DNA of 23,671 nt from CAYVFM01 sp964546375 (GTDB taxonomy: Bacteria > Gemmatimonadota > Gemmatimonadetes > Palauibacterales > Palauibacteraceae). The notes under the pieces were generated by a model. That model saw only the letters and a program-made list of their open reading frames with translations. It had not been told where the DNA came from and ran no database searches. Shown in pieces: positions 7,615-14,789 of this stretch. How positions within the stretch are numbered: position 1 is the stretch's first letter; each line of letters starts with the position of its first letter. The DNA is taken from assembly GCA_964546375.1 (NCBI GenBank), contig CAZJJO010000024.1:1-23671 (forward strand), read 5' to 3'. The translations under genes were made by a program, and so were the position numbers.

Positions 7615-8177
7615 GCGGCCGTCGGCCCGGCTCCGTCCTCTCCCTCGTACCCCGGAGCGTCCGGTTCCGTGCCGTCGCCGGCGGGTCCGGACCCGTTGCC
7701 GGCCGGCCCCGACCCGTTGCCGGCGCCCCCCTCCCCGGGCAGCAGCGCCCGCCAGCGCTCCAGGGTCCCCTCCACGGCCACGTGGACGGGCTCGTGGCCG
7801 TCGGCCTCCACGCGGCGCCGGAAGCGCTCCACCAGCCTCGGGACCCGGTCGGCGGGGATCGATCCGTGGTCGGTGATGCGCTGGCGGCGCTCGCCCCCGC
7901 CCGGATCCGCCGCGGGACGGCCGTTGGACGCGGCGTCCCCGTCCCCCTCGTCGGCCGGGACCGTCTCGCGCCCCATGCGGGCGCTGTAGAGGCGTCGACG
8001 TCCGCCCCGGGTCATCCGGGTGAACAGCAGGAACTCGGCCGATTCCTCTACGTCCTCCAGGGGCGGGAAGATCCACAGCTCCCCCAGCTCGCGGGGCCGG
8101 ACCGCCCGGCCCACTTGCCGGAGGCGACGGACCAGCTCCTCCGAGAGATCCACCGGCGCGCCGGCATCGAGGGTCAT
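7611..8177 (-). CDS. hypothetical protein with a Gly/Asn-rich repeat tail
   Basis: A 188-aa protein I do not recognise. The N-terminal part (about 1-70) looks folded, with the motifs LGELWIFPPLEDVEESAEFL and GRRRLYSARMGRE. A Gly/Asp/Asn-rich linker (about 76-98) follows, then an amphipathic second part (about 100-147; HGSIPADRVPRLVERFRRRV, then a VHVAVEGTLERWR stretch). The C-terminus carries three 7-residue repeats (152-172) of the form AGNGSGP. There is no signal peptide, membrane segment or Cys. The ATG at 8177 has AGGAGG 4 nt upstream, and a candidate promoter lies about 85 nt upstream. It reads toward perR with a 101-nt gap. The coding signal (third-position GC, strong RBS) is good, but no function can be offered. 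Confidence 0.72.
   Translation of the reverse strand: MTLDAGAPVDLSEELVRRLRQVGRAVRPRELGELWIFPPLEDVEESAEFLLFTRMTRGGRRRLYSARMGRETVPADEGDGDAASNGRPAADPGGGERRQRITDHGSIPADRVPRLVERFRRRVEADGHEPVHVAVEGTLERWRALLPGEGGAGNGSGPAGNGSGPAGDGTEPDAPGYEGEDGAGPTAA
7662..7724 (-). repeat. three 21-nt in-frame tandem repeats
   Basis: Units at 7704-7724, 7683-7703 and 7662-7682 encode AGNGSGP, AGNGSGP and AGDGTEP near the C-terminus of the hypothetical protein. The first two are nearly identical at nucleotide level (GACCCGTTGCCGGC recurs at 7690 and 7711). Copy number may vary between strains. Confidence 0.7.
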
Positions 8178-8261
8178 CGGACCTCCTGCGGGAAGATACG
8201 ACGTCTCTCCGGAGGCCTGGCGGCCCCCTCGGCGTCGTGGCGGATCGGGCGGGACGACCCC

Positions 8262-8290
8262 AAGATATCCCGAAGACCGGGGGGGCTCAA
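8262..8290 (-). promoter_or_regulatory. candidate sigma-70 promoter upstream of the 188-aa gene
   Basis: Minus-strand TTGAGC (8290-8285) and TATCTT (8267-8262) are 17 nt apart, each with 4 of 6 consensus matches. GATATC here is a rare AT-rich patch in this DNA. The leader before the ATG at 8177 would be about 75-80 nt. The hexamer pattern resembles the candidate perR promoter. Confidence 0.5.
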
Positions 8291-8304
8291 GGGGGAGGGC
8301 GGGC

Positions 8305-9375
8305 TCAGTCCAGCGCCCGGACCGCGCTCCGAAGCCGTCCCAGCACCTCCCGGCGGGCCTCCTCGAGCGGGCGCTCCAGCAGGAGGCCGGCGGCCTGGCG
8401 GTGGCCCCCGCCCCCGAACTCCCGGGCCACGGCGGCCACGTCCACGTCGCCGTTGGAGCGCAGCGAGGCCTTCGTCCGTCCGCCGGGGATCTCGCGGAAG
8501 AGGACGGCCACCTCGGCGCCGCGCAGGCGGCGCGCGTACTCCACCAGCCCCTCCCGGTCCTCGGCCGATGCGCCGCTCTCCTCCAGGTCCTCGGTCCGCA
8601 CGGTGAGCCACGAGAGCCGGCCCCGCTCGGCCACCTCCAGCGAGTCCAGCGCCCGCCGCAGCAGGTCCAGCCCCTCCGGCGTGTAGCGGGCGAAGATCCG
8701 CCGGAACATCGCCTCCACGTCGACCCCGGCCCGCAGGAGGTCGGCCGCCAGCTCGTGGGCCCGGGCGGAGGTGTTGCCGAAGCGGAAGGAGCCGGTGTCG
8801 GTGACCAGGGCCACGTACAGGGCGCGGGCGATCGGGGGCGTGATCTCCGCCCCGGCCCCGCGCAGGAGGTCGTGGACCAGCTCCCCGGTGGCGCAGGCCC
8901 CGGGGTCCCGGGCCACCACGTCGCCCACGGCGTCGGGGGCGTCCGGGTGGTGGTCGATCACCGCCACCCGCGAGTCCTCCAGGTGCTCGGCCACGGCCCC
9001 GAGCCGGCTCCGCTCGGAGGTGTCGAGCACCAGGATCACGTCGGCCGCCCGGAGCGCCCGGCGGCCGGCCTCCTCCTCCGGGGTGTGGGCCGACAGGTCG
9101 TCCAGCAGGAAGGCGAACCCGTCCGGGAAGGGCGTGGGGTTCACGATGGTGGCCGTGACGCCCCGGTCCTCGAGCCACCGGGCCATGGCCACCTCGCTGC
9201 CCGCCCCGTCGCCGTCGGCGTTGACGTGGGTGGTGAGGGCCACCCGGCGGGCGCCCTCCAGCTCGTCCCGGACCCGGGCCAGCTCCTCCCGGCGGGCGGC
9301 GGGAGGAGGGCCCGTCGCCGTGGAGTCGGGGCCGCCGCTCCCGGGCGGGTCGTTCCCGCCGGCCGGAGGGTTCAG
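8305..9375 (-). CDS. DHH/DHHA1 phosphoesterase, NrnA-like
   Basis: Cytoplasmic Mn-dependent phosphoesterase of the NrnA type, a family that degrades nanoRNAs, pAp or linear cyclic-dinucleotide products. Motifs in order are THVNADGDGAGS (motif I), VLDTSE (II), VIDHHPDAPDA (DHH) and VTDTGSFRFGN (IV). The C-terminal DHHA1 substrate domain has GGGGHRQAAG. The start is unusual. The open frame extends to a GTG at 9468 inside metS with no Shine-Dalgarno, and the next in-frame GTG would remove the first helix. The best-supported start is a CTG at 9375: GGAGG lies 6 nt upstream and CTGA overlaps the metS stop. That gives 356 aa with a Pro/Gly-rich N-terminus of about 28 residues. It is a paralogue of the DHH gene at 12735-13826. 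Which substrate is used cannot be read from the sequence. Confidence 0.87.
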   Translation of the reverse strand: MNPPAGGNDPPGSGGPDSTATGPPPAARREELARVRDELEGARRVALTTHVNADGDGAGSEVAMARWLEDRGVTATIVNPTPFPDGFAFLLDDLSAHTPEEEAGRRALRAADVILVLDTSERSRLGAVAEHLEDSRVAVIDHHPDAPDAVGDVVARDPGACATGELVHDLLRGAGAEITPPIARALYVALVTDTGSFRFGNTSARAHELAADLLRAGVDVEAMFRRIFARYTPEGLDLLRRALDSLEVAERGRLSWLTVRTEDLEESGASAEDREGLVEYARRLRGAEVAVLFREIPGGRTKASLRSNGDVDVAAVAREFGGGGHRQAAGLLLERPLEEARREVLGRLRSAVRALD

Positions 9376-9548
9376 CCCGTCCCTCCGTCCGTGCTCCGGT
9401 CCTCCACGGGCGGCCCGTGCGCGGCCGGTCCGCCCCCGGCGTCGCCGCTCAGGATCCGCCAGAAGCACCAGGTCATCAGGAGGGTGACCGACCCCATGCT
9501 CACGAGCATGAAGGCCAGCGCGAAGGGGGTGAGGCCCGATCCGTCCAT
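9372..9548 (-). CDS. metS: MetS-like small subunit of the NSS symporter
   Basis: A 58-aa single-pass membrane protein. After MDGSGLTPFA comes one hydrophobic helix (about 8-32) ending in TWCFWRIL, then a short polar Gly-rich tail. It starts 25 nt after the symporter stop, with AAAGGAG 10 nt before its ATG. Size, topology and position directly behind an NSS transporter match the MetS family (small subunit of the Corynebacterium MetPS methionine/alanine importer), which stabilises or activates the transporter. It is easy to miss because of its length. Its stop codon overlaps the proposed CTG start of the DHH gene. I recognise it by context and topology, not by a long conserved motif. Confidence 0.72.
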   Translation of the reverse strand: MDGSGLTPFALAFMLVSMGSVTLLMTWCFWRILSGDAGGGPAAHGPPVEDRSTDGGTG

Positions 9549-9573
9549 CGGCGGTCCGCTCCTTTCCGTCCGC

Positions 9574-11247
9574 TCAGCCCGACTGCGAGCCGGTGGGCAG
9601 GTCGGCCCCGCACGAGAAGCAGCGCTCGTCGCCCGGGCTGTTCCGGATCCCGCACGAGTGGCACGCCACGCCCACCGGCACGCCCGCGTTGTCCTTCTCC
9701 CGCCAGGCCTTCCGGATCAGCCAGAGCAGGCCGACCAGCAGGCCCACGATGAGGATCCGGCTGGCCCACCGGAAGGGCAGGTTCTCCGGGTTGGCCACGT
9801 CCTGCATCAGGAGCACGTCCACCGCCTCGGTCGCCCCCCACCAGCCGAGCAGGACCAGCAGGAAGAGCGGGGTGATGTACTTCATCACCGGCCGGTAGAT
9901 CTCCGGCACCCGGAGGTCCGCCCCGCGGTGCATCCACTCCCAGCCGCGGTCCAGGCCGAAGTACTTCACGAACAGCACCATCTCGATGGTCGCCAGGGCC
10001 ACGAGGCCGAACGTCCCGGCCCAGTAGTCCCACTCGTTCATGAAGCCGTTCTGGTAGAAGACCACGTGCGCCAGGCCGAGCGAGAAGGCCACGGCCATGA
10101 TCCCGTAGGCGGCCTTCCGCCGGGTGAAGTCGAACTCCTCCTGCAGGAACGCCATCGAGGGCGTGGCCAGCGCCACGCAGGAGGTGATCCCCCCGACGAA
10201 GAGGAGGAAGAACCAGAGGAACCCGAAGAGCTGGCCCCAGATCTCCGGGCCCGGCAGGCCCTGGAAGACGACCGCCATCCCCACGATCCCCAGGTCGTAG
10301 GTGCCGCCCTCGGCGATCCCGACCGCGCCCTGGATCCCGAAGAACACCACGGCGGCGGTGATGGCGATGGTGCCGCCCAGCACGATCTCGGCGAACTCGT
10401 TGGTCGCCGCCGTGGACAGGCCGGTGAGGGTGATGTCGTCGTCGGCGTCCAGGTAGGAGGCGTAGGCGTGCACGTGTCCCGCGCCCAGGGAGAGCGTGAA
10501 GAACACCTGTCCGGCGGCGGCCAGCCAGACCTTCGGGTTCGAGAGGCTGGACCACTCCGGATTCCAGATGAAGTTCAGCCCCTCGGCCGGCGTCGCCGCC
10601 CCCTCGGGCAGGGTGAGGACCCGGATGACCAGCAGGATCGCGAAGCCGAAGAGCAGCGGCATCCCGATGAGCGCCAGCTTCTCGATCCCGCCGCTGATCC
10701 CCCGCGAGAGCACCCAGCCCAGGAAGGCCAGCGTCGCCAGGAAGAAGATCAGCGCCAGGGCCGGCACGCCGCCCAGCGCCGGCGACGCCTCGAAGATGTT
10801 CTGGAAGTTGTACAGGAAGTCCCGCATCTGGCCGATCTCGGCGAACCCGAAGTAGTCCCCCGTCAGGCTGAAGACGCTGAAGCCCAGCATCCAGGAGACC
10901 ACGTAGGTGTAGTAGATGAAGATGACCAGGGGGATGATCAGGCCCAGCACGCCCAGGTACTTCGCCCAGGGCTTCTTCCGGTCGGTGAGGGCGTCGAACA
11001 TCCCCGGCAGGCTGCCGTGACCCTGCTGGCCGCCGAACCGGCCGATGGTCCACTCGATCCACATGAGCGGGATCCCCAGCAGCAGGAACGAGACGAAGTA
11101 GGGGATCATGAAGGTGCCGCCGCCGTTCTGGGCGGCCTGCACGGGGAAGCGCAGGAAGTTGCCCAGGCCCACGGCGTTGCCCGCCATGGCGAGGATGAGC
11201 CCCACCCGCGTGGCCCACTGCTCCTTCGTGTGCGTCTCGACGCTCAC
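9574..11247 (-). CDS. metP: LeuT-type Na+-dependent amino-acid symporter with C-terminal zinc ribbon
   Basis: A 557-aa neurotransmitter:sodium symporter with about 12 helices that imports amino acids with Na+. The first helix AMAGNAVGLGNFLRFPVQAA is almost that of LeuT. The Na1 residues N30, T251 and N283 and the Na2 region GGITSC are retained. In FTLSLGAGHVHAYASY, LeuT Phe259 corresponds to Ala256, and His258 and His260 follow, so the substrate pocket differs. Unusually, the cytoplasmic C-terminus ends in a zinc ribbon, C529/C532 and C543/C546 (CxxC-x10-CxxC). The GTG at 11247 has GGAGGAGGAG upstream. A MetS small subunit follows, so I call it MetP-like; methionine/alanine is the inferred substrate class. 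The LeuT alignment is from memory. Confidence 0.9.
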   Translation of the reverse strand: MSVETHTKEQWATRVGLILAMAGNAVGLGNFLRFPVQAAQNGGGTFMIPYFVSFLLLGIPLMWIEWTIGRFGGQQGHGSLPGMFDALTDRKKPWAKYLGVLGLIIPLVIFIYYTYVVSWMLGFSVFSLTGDYFGFAEIGQMRDFLYNFQNIFEASPALGGVPALALIFFLATLAFLGWVLSRGISGGIEKLALIGMPLLFGFAILLVIRVLTLPEGAATPAEGLNFIWNPEWSSLSNPKVWLAAAGQVFFTLSLGAGHVHAYASYLDADDDITLTGLSTAATNEFAEIVLGGTIAITAAVVFFGIQGAVGIAEGGTYDLGIVGMAVVFQGLPGPEIWGQLFGFLWFFLLFVGGITSCVALATPSMAFLQEEFDFTRRKAAYGIMAVAFSLGLAHVVFYQNGFMNEWDYWAGTFGLVALATIEMVLFVKYFGLDRGWEWMHRGADLRVPEIYRPVMKYITPLFLLVLLGWWGATEAVDVLLMQDVANPENLPFRWASRILIVGLLVGLLWLIRKAWREKDNAGVPVGVACHSCGIRNSPGDERCFSCGADLPTGSQSG

Positions 11248-11353
11248 GTGACCCTCTCCTCCTCCGAGTCGCTCCCTCGCGGGTCGGCGGGACGCGGACC
11301 GGCGCCCCCGCCGGGAAACGTGACGGAAGAAGCTGGCCCGGCGCCGCAGACCC

Positions 11354-11384
11354 TGTCAAGGAAACAGCATGGCCGGACCCGGCC
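11354..11384 (-). promoter_or_regulatory. consensus -35 TTGACA and upstream palindrome before the symporter
   Basis: A perfect TTGACA lies at 11359-11354 on the minus strand, about 110 nt before the symporter start. No convincing -10 follows at 16-19 nt (best is CAGCTT at 18). Just upstream is the palindrome GGCCGGACCCGGCC (11371-11384, 6-bp arms around AC), a possible operator or the 3' stem of the preceding PHP gene. Confidence 0.3.
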
Positions 11385-11390
11385 GAACGC

Positions 11391-12119
11391 TCAGCCCCCG
11401 GGCAGTCGCTTCCTGACCTTGGCCCAGGTCGAGCCCAGGTGGACCCATCGGCCCGACGCCCGGCCCTCGATCCGACCCCGCCGGAGCGACGCCAGCAGCT
11501 CCTCCGGGCTCTCCCGGAACGGCGGCAGCCGGACCCGGGCCCGGCCCACCTCGGCCAGCAGGTGCGCATCGCTGCCCGCGCCCACCGGCAGCCCCTGCGC
11601 CTCCGCCCACGCCCGGGCCCGGCGGTTGCGGTCCGGGTCGTGGATCCGCGCGTTGAGCCCCTCCACCGCGTCGACGCAGTCGACCACGTCGTCGAAGAAG
11701 GCCTCGTCGGCGCCCCGGCGGGCGTCGAAGGGGTGGGGCAGGTAGACCAGCCCGCCCTGGGCGTGGATGGCCCCGGCGGTCTCGCGCAGCGAGGCGCCGG
11801 GCGGCACCCGCCGGTGCAGGAAGAGCCCGATGACGTCCAGCCCCTCGGCGGTCCGGACCTCCTCGCCCACGATGACCCGGGCGGCGTCCATCGACCGGGC
11901 GGCCAGGGCCCCCTCGATCTCGTCGTGGTCGGTGACGGCGATCCGGTCCAGCCCCGCCTCCCGGGCCGCCTCCAGGACGTCGGCCGGCTCGGAGAGGCAG
12001 TCGTACGACGCCGACGTGTGGACGTGCAGGTCCACCGTCCAGCGCTCGTCGTCGGGGACCCCGGGCGGTCCCTCGCCGTCCGGGTCCGGGTCCGGGCCGT
12101 CGGTCGTTCTGCCGCTCAT
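11391..12119 (-). CDS. PHP-domain phosphoesterase (last gene of the coaE operon)
   Basis: A 242-aa PHP-superfamily metal-dependent phosphoesterase. Residues 1-25 are a Pro/Asp/Gly-rich lead-in. The metal-site motifs are DLHVHTSASYD (H32, H34), TDHDEIEG, VGEEV (Glu), LPHPFD and GSDAH, so the trinuclear site looks complete. Stand-alone PHP proteins of this size hydrolyse small phosphate esters such as histidinol phosphate or 3',5'-nucleoside bisphosphates; the sequence does not decide. Its ATG (12119-12117) overlaps the coaE stop as ATGA, so translation is probably coupled. It is clearly different from the second PHP protein at 16396-17283, which carries a large insert. Confidence 0.85.
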   Translation of the reverse strand: MSGRTTDGPDPDPDGEGPPGVPDDERWTVDLHVHTSASYDCLSEPADVLEAAREAGLDRIAVTDHDEIEGALAARSMDAARVIVGEEVRTAEGLDVIGLFLHRRVPPGASLRETAGAIHAQGGLVYLPHPFDARRGADEAFFDDVVDCVDAVEGLNARIHDPDRNRRARAWAEAQGLPVGAGSDAHLLAEVGRARVRLPPFRESPEELLASLRRGRIEGRASGRWVHLGSTWAKVRKRLPGG

Positions 12120-12730
12120 CCGCCGTCCCCCTCCGCCCGGGCGCGGATCGTCCGCCAGGCCGCCCGGGCCGACGCCTCCAGCTCCTCGAGCGTGCCGTCG
12201 TTGACGATCACCAGGTCGGCGGCCGCCCGCTTCCGCTCGCCCGACCACTGGGCCGACTCGATGGCCTCGAAGGTCTCGTCCGACAGGCCGCGGGCGGAGC
12301 GGAGCCGGCGCCGGCGCTGCTCGCGGGGGGCGTCCACGACCACCACCAGGTCGAAGTCCCCCTCCATCCCCGTCTCGAACAGCAGGGGCACCTCGCCCAC
12401 CGCCACCTCGACGCCCTCCCGCCGGGCCCGCCGGAGCCGCTCCTCGCGCAGGCGGCGGACCTCGGGGTGGACGATCGACTCGAGGCGCTCGCGGGCCTCC
12501 GGGTCCCCGAACACCCGCTCCCGCAGGGCCGCCCGGTCCAGCGACCCGTCCTCGGCCAGGACCTCCTCGCCCCACGCCTCGACGATCTCCTCCAGGGCGG
12601 GGGTGCCGGGGGCCACGGCCTCGCGCGAGAGCTCGTCGGCGTCGATCCGGCGCGCGCCCCACCGCTCGAACAGCCGGCCCACGGTGCTCTTGCCGGCGCC
12701 CACCGTCCCGGTGATCCCCACCTCCAGCAT
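12116..12730 (-). CDS. coaE: dephospho-CoA kinase
   Basis: CoaE phosphorylates the ribose 3'-OH of dephospho-CoA, the last step of coenzyme A synthesis, in the cytoplasm. The 204-aa length is usual. The P-loop GTVGAGKST (8-16) is followed by the conserved segments RIDADELSREAVAPGT and SIVHPEVRRLREE. Later come VGEVPLLFETG and VVVVDAPREQRRRRL, then the short C-terminal DLVIVNDGTLEELE. All core motifs are present. ATG 12730 lies 4 nt after the stop of the DHH gene, and its own stop overlaps the PHP start, so it sits in the middle of a tightly packed operon with two phosphoesterases. Confidence 0.93.
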   Translation of the reverse strand: MLEVGITGTVGAGKSTVGRLFERWGARRIDADELSREAVAPGTPALEEIVEAWGEEVLAEDGSLDRAALRERVFGDPEARERLESIVHPEVRRLREERLRRARREGVEVAVGEVPLLFETGMEGDFDLVVVVDAPREQRRRRLRSARGLSDETFEAIESAQWSGERKRAAADLVIVNDGTLEELEASARAAWRTIRARAEGDGG

Positions 12731-12734
12731 CCGC

Positions 12735-13826
12735 TCAGCCCCGCTCCCCCGACCCCGGGGCGGCGGGGGGGATGATCTCCTCGGGCTCGCGGTCGGCCAC
12801 GTCCAGCTCCTCGCGCAGGTCCTGGAGCAGGGCCCGGGTGAGCCCCTCCACCTCGTGCTCGTCCATCCCCTTCAGCGGGAGCTGGGCGCCGGCCAGCATG
12901 CCGTGCCCGCCGGCCGACCCGCGGTCGCGGACCGCCCGCCGCACGACCTCCCCCGCGTGGGCGTCCGCCCGGAAGGTCCGGACCGAGAGCAGCAGGTCGT
13001 CGCGGTACCGGCCGCTGGCCACCGCCCACTCGATGCCCTCGACCCGCATGAACAGGTCGGCCACCTCGGCCACCATGTCGGGGTAGTCGAGCCGTCCCAT
13101 GGGCACCAGGACGACGCCGCCGTAGCGGCGCGCCTCCTCCAGCGCCTCGTGGATCGACCGCAGGTAGCTCTCCGGGACCCGGGCGTGGCGGATCCGCGAG
13201 ATCGAGGAGGGGTCGGAGCGGGGGTAGAGGTAGAGGCTGGCGCTGACGTCGGCCTCGGACACCTCCCGCCCCAGGTCCATGGTCTCCGACTGGATCCCGT
13301 AGAAGAGCGCCGTGGCCAGCTCGCGGGGCGGCTCCAGCTTCGAGGCCCGGAGGTACTCGACCAGGATCGAGCAGCTCGCCCCGTAGCCCGGCCGGACGTC
13401 GGAGAACCCGGCGGCCGCGGTCTCCGAGCGGAGCGGGTGATGGTCGATCACCACGCTGGCGATGCGGCCCTCGGGCAGCGAGTTGTTGCCGGTGCGGGGC
13501 TGGGTGTCCACCACCGCCACCGGGGTCGAGGTGGGGACGTCCATCGCGGCCGTCCGGCGGAACTCGACCCCCAGCTCCTCGATGAGGGCCCGGTTCTCGG
13601 CCCGGCCCACGATGCCCCCGAAGGCCAGCGTGGTCTCCAGCCCCGCCGCCCGCTCGAGCAGGTGGGCCAGCGCCGCCGCCGACGCGATGGCGTCCGGGTC
13701 GGGGTTGTCGTGGGTCAGGATCAGGACGTCCTCGGCGTCCTCCACCGCCTCCAGCAGCTCCTTCAGCCGCAGGGTCTGCTCGGCGCCGGGCGCGCGGGGG
13801 ACCAGGGGGCCGTGTTCCCGGGTCAC
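12735..13826 (-). CDS. DHH/DHHA1 phosphoesterase (second paralogue)
   Basis: A 363-aa DHH-superfamily phosphoesterase. Motif I is THDNPDPDAIASA, motif II VVDTQPRTGNN, motif III VVIDHHPL and motif IV the Asp in GIQSETMDLG. The DHHA1 domain ends in GSAGGHGMLAGAQL. It belongs to the branch often labelled exopolyphosphatase-related, and is longer and distinct from the NrnA-like copy at 8305-9375. Such enzymes act on short oligonucleotides, pAp or cyclic-dinucleotide products. The GTG start at 13826 is 4 nt after the stop of the zinc-ribbon gene, without a clear Shine-Dalgarno, implying translational coupling; a slightly later start cannot be excluded. coaE follows 4 nt after its stop. Confidence 0.86.
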   Translation of the reverse strand: MTREHGPLVPRAPGAEQTLRLKELLEAVEDAEDVLILTHDNPDPDAIASAAALAHLLERAAGLETTLAFGGIVGRAENRALIEELGVEFRRTAAMDVPTSTPVAVVDTQPRTGNNSLPEGRIASVVIDHHPLRSETAAAGFSDVRPGYGASCSILVEYLRASKLEPPRELATALFYGIQSETMDLGREVSEADVSASLYLYPRSDPSSISRIRHARVPESYLRSIHEALEEARRYGGVVLVPMGRLDYPDMVAEVADLFMRVEGIEWAVASGRYRDDLLLSVRTFRADAHAGEVVRRAVRDRGSAGGHGMLAGAQLPLKGMDEHEVEGLTRALLQDLREELDVADREPEEIIPPAAPGSGERG

Positions 13827-13830
13827 GGGC

Positions 13831-14052
13831 TCAGTCGGAGCAGTCGCCGTGGGGATAGGGGTGGCCGCAGTTCGGGCAGTGCCCGCCCTTGCAGCCCATC
13901 AGACGCGCCGGCAGCGGCATCCCGCAGCGGAGGCAGGGCTCCTCGCCCGGCCCGTCGTCCCGGTCGGCCCGCGGACCGACGGCCGGCCGCTCCTCCTCCG
14001 CCCCTCCGGCGGCGCCCGCCGCCGTCCGCGCCCCGTCGCCCGGCCCGCTCAT
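13831..14052 (-). CDS. 73-aa zinc-ribbon protein of unknown function
   Basis: A 73-aa protein with a disordered Ala/Gly/Glu-rich half (1-38) and a Cys-rich half with C40/C43 (CLRC), C54, C59/C62 (CPNC) and C71. The block CKGGHCPNCGHPYPHGDC also contains three His residues. One or two zinc ions are likely bound. Its ATG overlaps the stop of the MBL gene (ATGA), and its stop is 4 nt before the DHH start, so it is a true member of the operon and not a shadow frame. I know no function for this family. The position suggests a partner or metal-site accessory of the neighbouring hydrolases, which is inference. Confidence 0.75.
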   Translation of the reverse strand: MSGPGDGARTAAGAAGGAEEERPAVGPRADRDDGPGEEPCLRCGMPLPARLMGCKGGHCPNCGHPYPHGDCSD

Positions 14053-14705
14053 CCGCCCCACCGCACGGCGCCGGTCAGGAACGGGTTGGAGGAGCGCTCC
14101 CGTCCCACCGTCGTCTCGGGCCCGTGGCCGGGCCACAGCGGCGCGTCGTCGGGCAGGGTGAGGATCTGCTCCTCGATGGAGGCTTTCAGCCGGGCCCCGT
14201 CCCCGCCCGGCAGGTCCACCCGGCCCACCGACCCCTGGAAGACGCAGTCGCCCACGAAGGCGCCCCGCCCGCAGGCCAGGACCACGCCGCCCGGCGAGTG
14301 GCCCGGGGCGTGGCGGACCTCGAAGGCGAGGCCGGCCGCCTCCACCTCGTCCCCGTCCCGGAGATCGTGGTCGGGGGGCGGCGGCCCGGGGATCCGGAGG
14401 CCCAGCTCGCGGGCGTGGTCCGCCGCGCGGTCGTAGAGGGGACGGTCGTCCGGATGGAGGTGGACCGGCAGGTCCCACCGCTCGACCAGGGGCGCCACCG
14501 CCCCGACGTGGTCCACGTGGGCGTGGGTCAGCAGGATCGCCTCCGGGCGGGCCTCCCAGGCCTCCAGGGCGGAGACGATCCGGTCGGGGTCGGCCCCGGG
14601 ATCCACGACCACGGCCGATCCGGCGCCGGGGCGCCGGGCCAGCCAGCAGTTCGACGACATGGGGCCCACCACCAGGCGGCGGACCTCGGGCGAAGCCTCG
14701 CTCAC
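14049..14705 (-). CDS. MBL-fold hydrolase, glyoxalase II/YcbL-like
   Basis: A 218-aa metallo-beta-lactamase-fold hydrolase. Metal ligands are THAHVDH (H61, H63, D65, H66), H135 in HAPGHSPGG, D153 in VGDCVF and H194 in WPGHGPETT. The segment GSVGRVDLPGGD and the ending RERSSNPFL are typical of the short YcbL-type branch related to hydroxyacylglutathione hydrolase. It lacks the C-terminal glutathione-binding domain of full glyoxalase II, so a thioester or other small substrate is possible. The start is GTG at 14705. It is the first gene of the five-gene operon that includes the zinc-ribbon, DHH, coaE and PHP genes. Confidence 0.88.
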   Translation of the reverse strand: MSEASPEVRRLVVGPMSSNCWLARRPGAGSAVVVDPGADPDRIVSALEAWEARPEAILLTHAHVDHVGAVAPLVERWDLPVHLHPDDRPLYDRAADHARELGLRIPGPPPPDHDLRDGDEVEAAGLAFEVRHAPGHSPGGVVLACGRGAFVGDCVFQGSVGRVDLPGGDGARLKASIEEQILTLPDDAPLWPGHGPETTVGRERSSNPFLTGAVRWGG

Positions 14706-14733
14706 GGCTCGGGTCTCCCCCCTACGAGGAAAG

Positions 14734-14753
14734 GGGCCCGCTGGCGCGGGCCC
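14734..14753 (-). terminator. hairpin terminator after erpA
   Basis: A perfect 7-bp all-GC stem (arms 14734-14740 and 14747-14753, 6-nt loop) is followed on the minus strand by CTTTCCTC. It lies 36 nt beyond the erpA stop and 28 nt before the MBL start. It is the most terminator-like hairpin in the window, although the T-tract is short. Confidence 0.55.
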
Positions 14754-14789
14754 TCGGACGGCGTTCGGCGGAGGCGCTTCGGGGTCCGA

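Noticed and set aside
7662..7724. CRISPR-like or regulatory meaning for the 21-nt repeats
   Set aside because: They are in frame, encode a 7-residue Gly-rich unit, and have no spacers; a simple coding repeat explains them.
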